DNA of 64,000 bases from Lunularia cruciata (Eukaryota > Streptophyta > Marchantiopsida > Lunulariales > Lunulariaceae), in NCBI GenBank assembly GCA_948567375.1, contig OX419756.1, forward strand, positions 56,956,552-57,020,551, in the 5' to 3' direction. A program made the translations under genes and the position numbers. Each line of letters opens with the position of its first letter. The first letter of the stretch is position 1. Below the pieces are notes generated by a model. It was not told where the DNA came from. It saw nothing but the letters and a program-made list of their open reading frames with translations, and did no database searches. Positions 24,674 to 35,400 of this stretch are shown piece by piece.

Positions 24674-26158
24674 TTTATCGGCGGAGAAACAAGTTAACAA
24701 GGTACTTTGTCTACTCTAGAGAAGATGACCTAAACTACTCATCAACGTGGAGCATATAATAGCAGATGCAACTGAAGTGTTCGACATACGGACATTCGCG
24801 CCTTGAAGACAACCTCTAAAAGATTATAAAATCCCATTCAGTGTATTGGAATGTCCACAACACTCAGAGAATACTTTTCAGAGAGAATAAACGAGACGGA
24901 AGATCGTTCGTTAAACAGCTAATTGCAGCAAGTATAGTAGTAATCTTTTTATTCACACGATCACGATGTAAAACTTAATATTTCCGTCGTCTGCAGCTGG
25001 TACCTTCGTCTTCAGTAGGGCTTCCATCATTTGACTTGGAGGCCTTATGATTTCGGCAGTGGGCTCAATCTATCATAGATTCTAGTTCGAGAACACCGTC
25101 ACGTTACCCATATCGCGTTCTTGCTATTCCGTTGGTCCTCGATAACTGTAATGGGTATTTTCGCCAGATTTTGGATCGTACGCGTTCAGAAAACTGGACG
25201 TTGCATATGCCTATGTCGTATGTATGTCTATGTAGACTTGCTATCCATGTCTTGGGACCATTGACCCTCTCTTTCTCTTTCTGCAATTGTTGGTACATTG
25301 TACTTTGTACTCCTTTTCTTTCGGGGTATTATATCCTAGAATATGTTTACTTCTAGACTCTCCTATCCAGGTAGAGTCTAGTTATTTGATAGAGACCAAC
25401 AATATGTTTTATATGTTTAATTTATTTTCAAATATGAAGTAAAGCATGTGCATATAATTTCTATGTAAATATCGAAAGAAACATTGGCATAGTAAGTAAG
25501 AAACCTTCTGGCTACAAAGACGACCTCAAACGAAGTTCAAGGTGATACGTTTATTTGATGCAGATATAATCCTAAAACCTGACCATACAATCAACGAATC
25601 GGAAAACTGGAAGTCCATCCTTTGGACCTTATAAGTGAATGCCCTTTGAACCAGCGTCGGAGCACTGGTATCAATTTCAGTTATATTGGAATATTTCAGT
25701 TATATTTCATATGGAATATTTCAGTTATATTGGAATTTCAGAATATTGGATCAATTTCAGTTATACCATCAAACCTTACCGGACCATCTTCTAGGTTCTC
25801 ACGCCACGTTACTTAATATATGAAATATTCAGAACGTAAGATAACTAATACATAAAAGTGAACGAGGAATGAAAAGCCATCCTTCTGCTATAGTTAGGCA
25901 TCGTGGAATTGATCCATGGAATATCGAAGTCAAAACTTAGAAGTCTACTATGACAAAATTAAACATGATTCATATTGCCTTGTAAATCCTGTATCGATCT
26001 ACAGTAGGAGTAGAACATATATTTCCCGGGCATTCAAGGTCACGTTTCCAAAGCTACAGTACGTTCGACACCGTACTTAGAGCTTGTAAGACCAGTTCAA
26101 TCAGGGATCCATGAAGAATCAAAGACCAAATCGGAAACATAGAAAACTGAGAGAGGAA
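24674..26158. other. No recognisable gene
   Basis: Unassigned. Positions 25665-25770 contain short AT-rich repeats of 'atttcagttata'. Confidence 0.35.
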
Positions 26159-26228
26159 GGACGACCGTGTAGAAAAAATGAAGGATGGGAAGACCCCATC
26201 AGAAAACAAGAAACACCGAAAGACACAT
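26159..26228 (-). repeat. Dispersed 3'-tail repeat, solo copy 3
   Basis: This partial minus-strand copy runs from GGACGACCGTGTAG through GATGGGAAGACCCCATCA. The outer end (the TTAGCCCC side) is not recognisable. Confidence 0.55.
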
Positions 26229-26290
26229 GAAACCGAACAAGGATAAAATCAAAGGAGGAAAATGTCTGGGAAGTATCCATGAAAGATACC

Positions 26291-26390
26291 TCCTCGACAT
26301 TAAAAGTCACACCGAGGTTTGCGTAAGGGGACGGAAATGCTCCTCCACATTAAAAGACACACCGTGCTTTGCGTAAGGGGACGAAAATGC
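26291..26390 (+). repeat. Tandem duplication, period 50 bp
   Basis: Two units start TCCTC(G/C)ACATTAAAAG at 26291 and 26341, and both contain 'tttgcgtaaggggacg.aaatgct'. Confidence 0.75.
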
Positions 26391-27561
26391 TGAAACACAC
26401 CTACGAAGGGTATGAAGTGCTACTTTTGACGATTAAAAAGATCCCCATATCTTCTTGAACATTTATCCACTATTGAGCATCTATGCATGTCACTTTTTGG
26501 ACTGTTGGATCGACAACAGTAGAAGTGTGTGAATTTGATCTTCTTTGTCTTTCCACTTTGCTTACCTCTGCCCGTCCTCGTCTTGTACTTTTGGCCACGT
26601 GAATATCACACATCATCAAAGCACCAAACCTAACGATCCGGCTCCAAAAGACTCTTCCTTAGTGTAGAGCAGAAGATTGTCCAATGGTGGGAGGAATTTC
26701 CTTGCACCACAGGTTAAAGCATGAAAGATCAGGAGGTATTATTCTATGTGACTCGGAAGGTGGGTAGGATTTCCTGGTCGTCAAATGCATAAACTTAAAC
26801 AGTTTAATTCCGTATTTACTCCATTTCAATCATTAAATCAAATCTCGACTGCTCCCCATTATCCAAAATAGTGCCCTCCCACCCTTTGTTTACTCGAATG
26901 GAATCGCCGATTCATTGCCCAAGGGAACGAACGAACTAGACCCACCGACGTCGGAGCACATACCCCCTACGCTACAGTGTTACACAAGAGAATACAGAAG
27001 TACACTACAGACTCCTTTCTTGGCTCGACGTGGAATCCCTGACGATTTTCATACACGGATATTTCTCTTGCTAAGCGACATAAAGGCGACACGTGCCTAT
27101 CTTCGGAGACGTTTAGTCTCCTCATGTTCCGAGCATACATCTTGTACTCCTACGGAGGTAACTCTAATTGAGGATTCACATTCTCAATATTCTTCAACTC
27201 GTGTAAAGCGGTTACGTGTGGCGTATAAAGACAAGATTACGTCATTGTATTGAATAAGGAAAAAGAATTAACACTCATTGGATGACAAGGAGGAAGGATA
27301 GACCCCAAGGGATCAAACCTAAGGGGCCAAATGGAAGTTGGGGTTAAGTCTCATTAGCATTAGATTTCCGCTCCATACGCTAATGCAACAGAAATCTTTA
27401 CGTTTGCAACTAGAATGTCAAAGCTAATAAGACAAATGATGTGTACACTATTGGAGCGACGGAAGAAGCAACCAAGCGTCAACCGGTGTAATTGTTTTCC
27501 CGTAAATTGCACTGGCTAATGCTCCTTGTAGAGTAAAGAACACACTGCTTTAAATAAATAT
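26391..27561. other. No recognisable gene; unassigned open frame
   Basis: A plus-strand open stretch at 26915-27253 (112 codons) has no recognisable domain. It may be chance or a remnant. Composition becomes AT-rich soon after it. Confidence 0.3.
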
Positions 27562-27709
27562 CAATTAAGTCACAAAATGATAAAGTGAAAGTGATATTTG
27601 TATCATCTGATACGTTATGTTCTCATGCAATCTTTAAATTAAGTTACAAAATAATAACGTGAAAGCAATATTTTTATTATTTGATACGTTATGTTCTCAT
27701 GCAATCTTT
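27562..27709 (+). repeat. Tandem duplication, period 74 bp
   Basis: GATACGTTATGTTCTCATGC occurs at 27609 and 27683, inside two units beginning 'attaagt.acaaaat.ataa'. The second unit abuts the start of non-LTR copy C. Confidence 0.75.
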
Positions 27710-29608
27710 GGCAAACACCATTTAGTTCCATATTATTTCATGGCTAGAGGAACAAAGATATAACCTTGCTCCGTACCCATATACTTGGAGATTTTAGTTG
27801 TTTCCACATGCTCTATCACACACTTTGATACTTTAGCTAATGTGAGGTTCATAATCACACTATCCAATTCTATCATTTGATTAGCTCAAATCATATAGAA
27901 GTCTGCCCTAACTCATGTCATCTGCAAAATATACCAACTTTTACTCCAAATAACTTATCCATTCTCCGATGCCATTAAAACACTATATCCTTGATTGCAT
28001 TATGGGTAACTATCCTTTGTCCTCCAAAAGTACACCTAGTCATATACACTTCTATTACATCTAAGGTAGTACCACACTCATAAGTGAGTAATGAAAATAT
28101 AGATGGATAAACTAAACCTAAAACAAAACCTCATTGCTAAAGGAGAAACTAATTCATGCAAATTGAAATGACATGATGCAAGCGTGAGCTAGGATCCAAG
28201 ATCTTACACCCTTACTAGTGCAAGAGAAAGCATTGCTCTTGCTCTAGTCCAATTCCAACTGCAAGATACTCCTACTGCAAGATAAATACACAGGTCAACT
28301 AGAAGACATTTAAGGCTTATTGAACTTTTCAATACATAAAGGAATACAACACACCTCTAGTCCAATCAAAATGCAAAGACACAAAGGATAGATACTCATC
28401 TTGTGCTTGAGGGCACATATCACCTCTCATTTTTTGAATAGTACATAAAGAGTAAAGGATTCCTCCTCCACACATATCTCCAGGGTAAGCCTCTCAATGG
28501 CAGAGATTACCCAACTACCCCAAAAATGTTACGTAGTGCCATCTCCTTCATAGATATTAGGCTTATACTTCCATAAAAATTGGTAGAGATTTTTGTCTTT
28601 GTGCCAAACCCCTAACACACACTCAAAGTTGCTTGATCCAATGATATTACCAAAGATTACAATGATCCTCTTATCAAAATCTTTTAAATAGAGTAAGAAG
28701 GTCGGAGAAGGAGCAACCATATAAATTATAGAGGCTCATTGACAAGCAATACTAAAGGAGAGTATGCTAAGTACCACCTAAGGATCCACTAGCAGAAGAA
28801 GTTCTATGTGAAAGATACCTCCTAATGTCTAAAAGTTATGTGATAAAATCCTCAAAACTATTGCCACTCTAAGAATACTTAAGCCATATGTAAATACAAT
28901 ATGCTGCTCTAGAAGTTGGAGATGAGTAAGATTACCTAAAGATGACTGCACCTACCATTTTGATACCTTGACTCTCAAGCCAACAAGATGAACCTCTATG
29001 GTCAAGTGGCCATAGGCTTATCAATCTGGTTTTACACATCAAACTATGTGCATATTGCTTGTTAAAGAGTGGAAGATAGAACCTAACATGGCTAATATAG
29101 TACACAAGAGAGCTAAAAATGAGTCATGGCAAATAAAGGTTTGCTTAAAGGATCTCCTTTTTCTATGTACACAATTGATTGAAGAATAATATCACCCTCT
29201 TTTGAGAAGCTATGTTTGTAGAATCATAAAAGTACTACAAAATAGAAATGAGACTTATGAATGATCCACTAGACTCCTTAAGCTCTCAAAACATGGATAT
29301 ACCTAAGATGTTATTTCATGAATTCCTTAAAATTCACCTACAAGACAACTCAATTTATACAAGTATTTGGAAGTGCACTAATGCTAAGAGATATAGATGC
29401 AAAACCTCTTGGTGTAGCAATTCCAAAATAATGACAACTAAGGTGTTGTTGTAAGTGAGAAAGATGCTAAAGTGTAGTGATATGGCTGAAAAGATTAAAA
29501 AGAAAACACCTCCCCAATAGAAATTGGTCTAATGCACTTTTTGTGGTTCATCATCATGAAAAGCAACTAGCATTTAGCACTTTACTAACTAATGTAGGAG
29601 TATACTCC
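27705..29608 (-). mobile_element. Non-LTR retrotransposon copy C, 3' part (AT-decayed)
   Basis: This stretch aligns by eye with copy A from about 13135 to 15090 in the same orientation, beginning 'ggctagaggaacaaagat'. Almost all differences are C-to-T or G-to-A. A minus-strand fragment at 28529-28720 still reads 'FDKRIIVIFGNIIG', matching the thumb-like part of copies A and B. It stops exactly at the target duplication of the gypsy element (29604-29608) and continues at 33983. Confidence 0.7.
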
Positions 29609-30034
29609 TGTAACAATATGGAGTTTACTTATGAAGTTAGTAGGGCTAATGAAGTAGCAAATAAGACAAATTAGCCTAGAATATTCCATAAGTATCTAGA
29701 AAGCTTCTTGGGAAGCTTCTCGGCTAGTTTAGCTTGCACTCCAAATAGGTAACTTCTAGAAGGAAGCTTCTAAAAGCTTCCAATTAACTTAGCTTGCATG
29801 CTAATTAAGCAGCTCCTAGAAGGAAGCTTCTTGAGAAGCTTCCCAATTAATTTGGCTTGCACTCCAAGAAAGCAACTCAAGGAAGCTTCTTGAGAAGCTT
29901 TTCAAAAGCCTTGTATGATCCCTATAGATACAAGAGTCAAAGCTCATGCTAATCATTCAGAGTTTTCCTACATTCAAGTGTCCGAATATGAGTTCCCATT
30001 CTCGTATTTCTCTCCTTGATCTTGGTCTTTTACA
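29609..30034 (+). repeat. 5' LTR of chromovirus copy 2
   Basis: The 426-bp LTR runs TGTAACAATATGG to TTTTACA. It retains decayed GAAGCTTC arrays (for example 29763-29780, one base from the perfect heat-shock array of copy 1) and a TATA-like CTATAGATA before the leader. Confidence 0.88.
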
Positions 30035-30035
30035 T

Positions 30036-30047
30036 TGGTATCAAAGT
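30036..30047 (+). promoter_or_regulatory. Primer binding site, copy 2 (decayed)
   Basis: TGGTATCAAAGT lies two bases after the LTR. It differs from the initiator-Met tRNA complement in copy 1 (TGGTATCAGAGC) by one G-to-A and one C-to-T change. Confidence 0.8.
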
Positions 30048-30305
30048 AGGAATGGGATGGATGGAGTTTATGGACCACCAAATCCACTTCCACCAAACCA
30101 TTGAGATTTTTGTGTCCAAGTACTACCCAAGCATCATTTCACACAATTCATCACCTCACGCTTTGGACAAGATTTTTTGCATATGATCACCATATTTGAG
30201 GAACCCTTGGTGCTTCCGATTGTAACTTTTGGAGAATGGTGTATGTGTTGCTACTATATGTTAATAAATTAGATAGATTAGGGGCGGCGTGATAGAATAG
30301 CAACC

Positions 30306-31238
30306 ATGGCGGCAATGCCCAAGGTTATCCTTGCTATGCAACAACAAATCAAGCACCTAACTTGATTGTTGGATGAAAAAGAGCTTTGATGACCAGAGCA
30401 CATACAGAGAGTACCAATTTGAGAAGGAGAAGACTGAATCCAATTCCCTAAACCAGAGGTATTTGAAGGCAAGAATCTCTCAAGTGAAATAGAGAATTTT
30501 TTGTTTGACCATGAACATTACTTTGAAGCTACCAATCTACAAGATCAGCAAAAATAGATTCTCTTGGCTTCTAGCCAATTGGATGGAGTTGCAAAGCTAT
30601 GGTGGAGATTCCGAGTGGAGCAAGCTGAATGACAAAATGTTGCACCAATCTTGATCGAGGCAGAATTTAATAGTGCAATAATTGGTCGGCTCCAAACTAT
30701 AAATGCCACACAAGTTGCATGGGATAGGTTGGCATCATTGAAACAAATTGGCTCTATAAGTAGTTACATCACATAATTCTAAAAAAACATCATGTAAATT
30801 CCAAATATACTAGAAGGTGAAGCTCTAGATTGATTTATGAGGGGCTTGAAGTCAAGAACCAAATAAGAGGTAACTATGCAAGAGCTACAACACTTGGAGA
30901 AAGCTATGCGGTTGGCCAAACGTTTTGATTCCTTGGTTGCAACAACTTGGTCTCGACCGCCACAGAACCTATTGATAGACTACACATGGGTGGAGTAGCC
31001 AGCACCAATAGAGATTGAATTCATTCAACAGAGACCACTTGGCACTACAAATAGAGAGAAACTACAACAAACTAGAGGTTGTTTTTATTATCACCAATTG
31101 GGACATCGCATTGTTGAATGTACACTCAAGAATGTGCAACCTCAACAAGTTGCCCAGATGGAGTTTGTGGAGCAGAACTATCAAGGAAACAAAGAATCCC
31201 AATATGAGATTTCAAGTACCTATTGGGAGCTTGATTAG
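30306..31238 (+). pseudogene. gag of chromovirus copy 2
   Basis: This decayed gag frame would encode the particle structural protein. It keeps the same frame from ATG 30306 to TAG 31236, with several in-frame stops including TGA at 30420-30422, the same site as the gag TGA of copy 1. The zinc knuckle near 31078-31120 has lost its second Cys (CFYYHQLGHRIVEC). The gag-pol junction at 31184-31228 keeps a stem but has AGGAAAC in place of the GGGAAAC seen in copy 1. Confidence 0.78.
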
Positions 31239-33641
31239 TTCTAATGGGATTGAAGGGTTGACCTATGCAAGTTTGCTTCACTTGCAAGGTATGAAATCTA
31301 ATCGGGGTAGTAGGATTTTGGTTGATTTTGGAAGTTTAAAGAATTGCATGTCTATATAAGAAGCAAAGGAAGTGGGTATTCCTATCAAGCCAATAATTGG
31401 AAGTAGATTGATGATGTTGGATGATAGAAAGGATTTTTCATTTTGTACCTCACATCTGGTTACCATCAAGAAGTACAGGCATTTAATGGATTGGCTAGTT
31501 TTACCGACAATTCATCCATTATTATGTTCATGTGGTTGCACCATTGACTGATCTCTAGGGGAAAAACTTGAGCTTCCAATGGACCACCAAGCATAAAGAA
31601 GCATTCCAAAAGCTGAAACATATGGTATCTTCAAGACCCATCCTTCAACCATATGATACTCAGCTACCTTGTGTGGTCAATTTTGATGCTTCTAACTTTG
31701 CAATTGGAGCAATGTTGCCACAAGAATTCCTAGATGGACTACATCCCATTGCCTTCGTGTCTTGCCAACTAAATACAGCTGAAAGAAATTACTCTGCTTG
31801 AGATTGTGAACAACTTGCAATGGTATATGCCACTGAGGTATGGAGGCATTATCTCTTGGGGAAACAAGTGATCATGCAAATTGATCATAAACCATTGTTG
31901 TAGACCTTACACTTGGAGCATATGAAGAGTCAACATTACCAATGGGAGAAGCAACTCTAATTTTTTGACATCAAACTTGAGTACAAACCACGTCGGTTCC
32001 ATGTCATCCTTGATGCTCTATCATGATGACATGATTTGAAGTCTCTTTCTCTCATCACGGCGGCAATTGCAACAGTGGCAATTGACTCCAAGGTCCAAAA
32101 TGAGTTTTGGTCAGCTTTACAACAAGATCCCTTCTTCCAAATGGTACATGGTCATCTTATAGCACGTGACAAGGAGTACAACACCTTCTCCTTCAAGGAA
32201 GGCCTTTTATTCCATGAGGACCGGATCTATGTTCCAACCGAAGGTGATCTCCAACTTGTGGTCTTCAAGGAGCCCATGATTTACCAATAGTTTGTCATAT
32301 GGGTGTGGACAAGACCTTGGGTACCCTCCAACGCTAATGGTGGTGGCCCAACATGACACAAGATGTTCAAGGGTTTGTCCGATCATGTGGAAGCTTTCAA
32401 CACAACAAGGCCAACAACCAAAAGCTGATTAGAGTCCTTCAACCACTCCCCATTCCATCCGCTCAATGGGAATATGTGAGCATGGATCTCATCAAATCCT
32501 TGCCCAAGACAAAGCAAGGACATACAACAATCGTGGTATTTGTAGATAAGCTTAGTAAGTAAATCCACTTGGCACCAACCTTTGATACCGTGGATGCTCC
32601 AACCTTAGCGCAAATCTATTTCAACAATTTCTTCAAGCATCATGGGATGCCACATGTACTCATCTTTGATTGTGATTCTTGATTCATTGGGAAGTTTTGA
32701 CAAGCACTCTTCCAAATACTCTGCACCAAGCTTGCTTTTTCCATGGCCTACCATCCTCAAACTAATGGACAAACCAAACCTACAAATTGTACCTTAGAGA
32801 TATGTTGCGTGCCTTTGTCAATGTCCACCATACCAATTGTACTGAATGTCTTGTAGTTGCAAAATTTGCCTACAACAATTCCAAACAAGCAAGCATCGGA
32901 TTTTCTCCTTTCTTTCTCAATTTTGGCCAAGATCTGTTTGTTCCAGATTCTCTTCTTGCTCCTCCCCAATCTCATGTCCCTCATACTTCAACCTTCTTGA
33001 CCACCATCTCCCAATCTCTCCAACAAGCCAAATCTCATCTCCTTGTTGCCCATAATTATCAGAAACAATCGGCGGACCACCATCATTGTGATCTCACCTT
33101 TGAAGTTGGTGATAAAGTCATGTTATCCTCTAGTAACCTAACCCTCACACTTGATACCCACGTTTGTAAACTCAACCCTAATTGGATAGGACCCTTTGAT
33201 GTCACCCAAATTTTCTCTCTTGTTGCTTATCGACTTGCATTGCCTTGTCATATGCGCATCCAACTTGTCTTTCATATTTCCAAGTTGAAACCCTTTGTTT
33301 CTAACCCCTATTCTTTTTCCTTTTGAGTCCAACCTCCGCCTCCTCCTATCCCTATCAATGATCATGAGGAGTACAAAGTTGATCGTATCCTTTCATGTCA
33401 CCACATTCAACAAGGCCGTCAACAACATACAAAGTACAAGGTCTTTTGGAAAGGGCATCCCCTTCATAATGCCACATGGGAACCTCTTTCTCATCTCCAG
33501 AATGCACAACTTGCCATCCAGGAGTTTGAAGCTTCACCAGCGATTAGGACGCCACCAAGTAGTGGCGGGGGAATATGTAAAAATATGGAGTTTAGCAACA
33601 AAGTTAGTAGGGCTAATGAAGTAGCAAATAAGACAAATTAA
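31239..33641 (+). pseudogene. pol remnant of chromovirus copy 2
   Basis: It contains protease ('ILVDFGSLKNCMS'), then a junction near 31470 straight into the end of RT ('FNGLASF'), RNase H ('VNFDASNFAIGAM'), integrase, the GPY/F region ('WIGPFDVTQ') and the chromodomain ('YKVDRIL...WKGHP'), ending in the 3' LTR at TAA 33639. The RT core with its FLDD site is deleted. In integrase the second catalytic Asp codon is intact (GAT near 32670), but the Glu position reads Lys (AAA 32776-32778). Many stops are present. Pol is in the +1 frame relative to gag here and in -1 in copy 1, a 1-nt indel difference. Confidence 0.8.
33561..33575 (+). promoter_or_regulatory. Polypurine tract, copy 2
   Basis: AGTGGCGGGGGAATA lies immediately before the 3' LTR, where plus-strand priming would occur. 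The same tract precedes the 3' LTR of copy 1. Confidence 0.8.
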
Positions 33642-33982
33642 CCTAGAATATTCTATAAGTATCTAGGAAGCTTCCCGGCTAGCTTAGCTTGCACTCCAAG
33701 TAAGTAAGTTCTAGAAGGAAACTCCTAGAAGTTTCCAACTAACTTAGCTTGCATGCCAAGTAAGAAGCTCCTAAAAGGAAACTTCTTGAGAAGCTTCCCA
33801 ATTAACTTGGTTTGCACTCCAAGAAAACAGCTCAAGAAAACTTCTTGAGAAGCTTCTCAAGAGCCTTGTATGATCCCTATAAATACAAGAGCCGAAGCTC
33901 ATGCTCGGAGTTTTCCCACATTCAAGTATCCCAATGTGAGTTCCCATTCTCCTATTTCTCTCCTCTATCTTGGTCTTTTACA
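33576..33982 (+). repeat. 3' LTR of chromovirus copy 2
   Basis: The 407-bp LTR runs TGTAAAAATATGG to TTTTACA, with TATA box CTATAAATA upstream of the leader. It has diverged visibly from its 5' partner, including indels. Confidence 0.88.
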
Positions 33983-35400
33983 ATTCCATTGTTATTATTA
34001 CAACCACTTGGAATAACTTTATAAAATCTTTAAAAGGATTATTTGCTTGGAAAATATCTCTATTTTGATCACAAACTATGACAAGTTTTTCAAAGAAATT
34101 CATAGTGCTAAGCACAATACATAGGCAAAAAGTAATCTATCAAGACCTAATAACTCTTCAAGCTAAATACTCCAAGAGTTCTATAAGTATTCCTTCTCTT
34201 GTGGAAGATGTAATAAATGTAAGGAAGAGATAGTCTCACCAATGCAACTAGCTATAAATAAAGGTATAAGGCTTGTGCCACTCTATTATACTCTCCATCC
34301 TAGCCCAAGATCATACGCTACTATAATTGAGTTGAATCCATAATATCTTTTCATTCAAATTGTATCCCAAGACATGTAGTATAAACATACTACTCTTAAA
34401 GTAGCCCAATACCTAGCTTGTAATCTACAAAATCTAACAATCTCTTCTTTCTACTAAACACACCCTCCTTTAGTAAAACAAAGATACTATAGGAGTTAGA
34501 AAAATTAGAACCATGATAACTATTTTAAGGGATCCTATGCCAATCAAGTAAGTAAGCAAAAAGCTTGTCTAACCTCATCATAGAATGCATGATGAAGCCT
34601 ATTCAATAAGCATGGATATGGAAAACTAGTCTAAAATAACTCCAGAATAAAACCCACATCAGATGCTAACCATTCTTACAACTTGATGAATCTACTAGGA
34701 ACAATCAACATAGTGTTTATATTCTCAGGTTAGTAATGGTATCAAAGTGTTTGTCTAGTTCACATATCCATCTCAAGTAGTCTGATTGCAATCTTTGTTC
34801 AATTTTCCCATATCGGTCTTTGTACTTTGCAAAAGAGTCTATATACACCAAGCATAGTGTATTTTCCCATTGCTCTACATGACCTCACATAAGAAGTGAA
34901 GCCATAGCTACCACATAAATATTGATAGTAACACATAATACTCCATCTCCTCACACCTTTAGAACCACAACACACTCACATCCTACCTCACATGAGTAAA
35001 TAATAACCCTCCAAATCCTAAAACTATTTGGCCTTGTAACTTTTATTTCATATCTCTATAGTTTGTAAACCAAGTCAATGGAACCAAGGTATGAAAACAA
35101 GAAGACTATGAACAAAAACTCCAATGCATCACTCTCATACTAAAAAGAAATAACTTGAAACCATAAAAGTCTTAATACACTCATATTTTCTTGTAGAGTT
35201 TTCTAAAGCCTTGGATTTGGATACCAATAGAACAAAAGATTGAAAACAAAGAGAATTACCTATTTAATTGTAGCTTATGACCTACTATACAATTAAAAGA
35301 AGAAATTTCTCTCTTTCATTCATCTTAGTACTCCCTTTAGCCTTCTTTACCAAATTAGTCATGCACGTCAAATAGTTTACATGATAATGAAGTTATCATA
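33983..35400 (-). mobile_element. Non-LTR retrotransposon copy C, 5' part
   Basis: This continues copy C after the gypsy insertion and matches copy A from about 15090 to 16430. The leader phrases 'ctccaaatcctaaaac' and 'gaaaacaaagagaatt' align with copy A's leader. The 5' end is not sharp because of decay. Confidence 0.6.

Larger units (their letters stand above)
29609..33982 (+). mobile_element. Ty3/gypsy chromovirus copy 2, internally deleted
   Basis: This 4374-bp plus-strand LTR retrotransposon is inserted in non-LTR copy C. It has two LTRs (29609-30034 and 33576-33982), a decayed initiator-Met primer site, gag, part of protease, RNase H, integrase, chromodomain and a polypurine tract. 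Flanks ACTCC (29604-29608) and ATTCC (33983-33987) are a target duplication with one C-to-T change. Compared with the complete element at 58024-63644 it lacks about 1250 bp from mid-protease to the end of the RT core (junction near 31470). Numerous stops make it inactive, and LTR divergence shows it is the older of the two. Confidence 0.88.

Noticed and set aside
26915-27253. Plus-strand 112-codon open stretch just before the AT-rich block
   Set aside because: No motif recognised; kept only as a remark.
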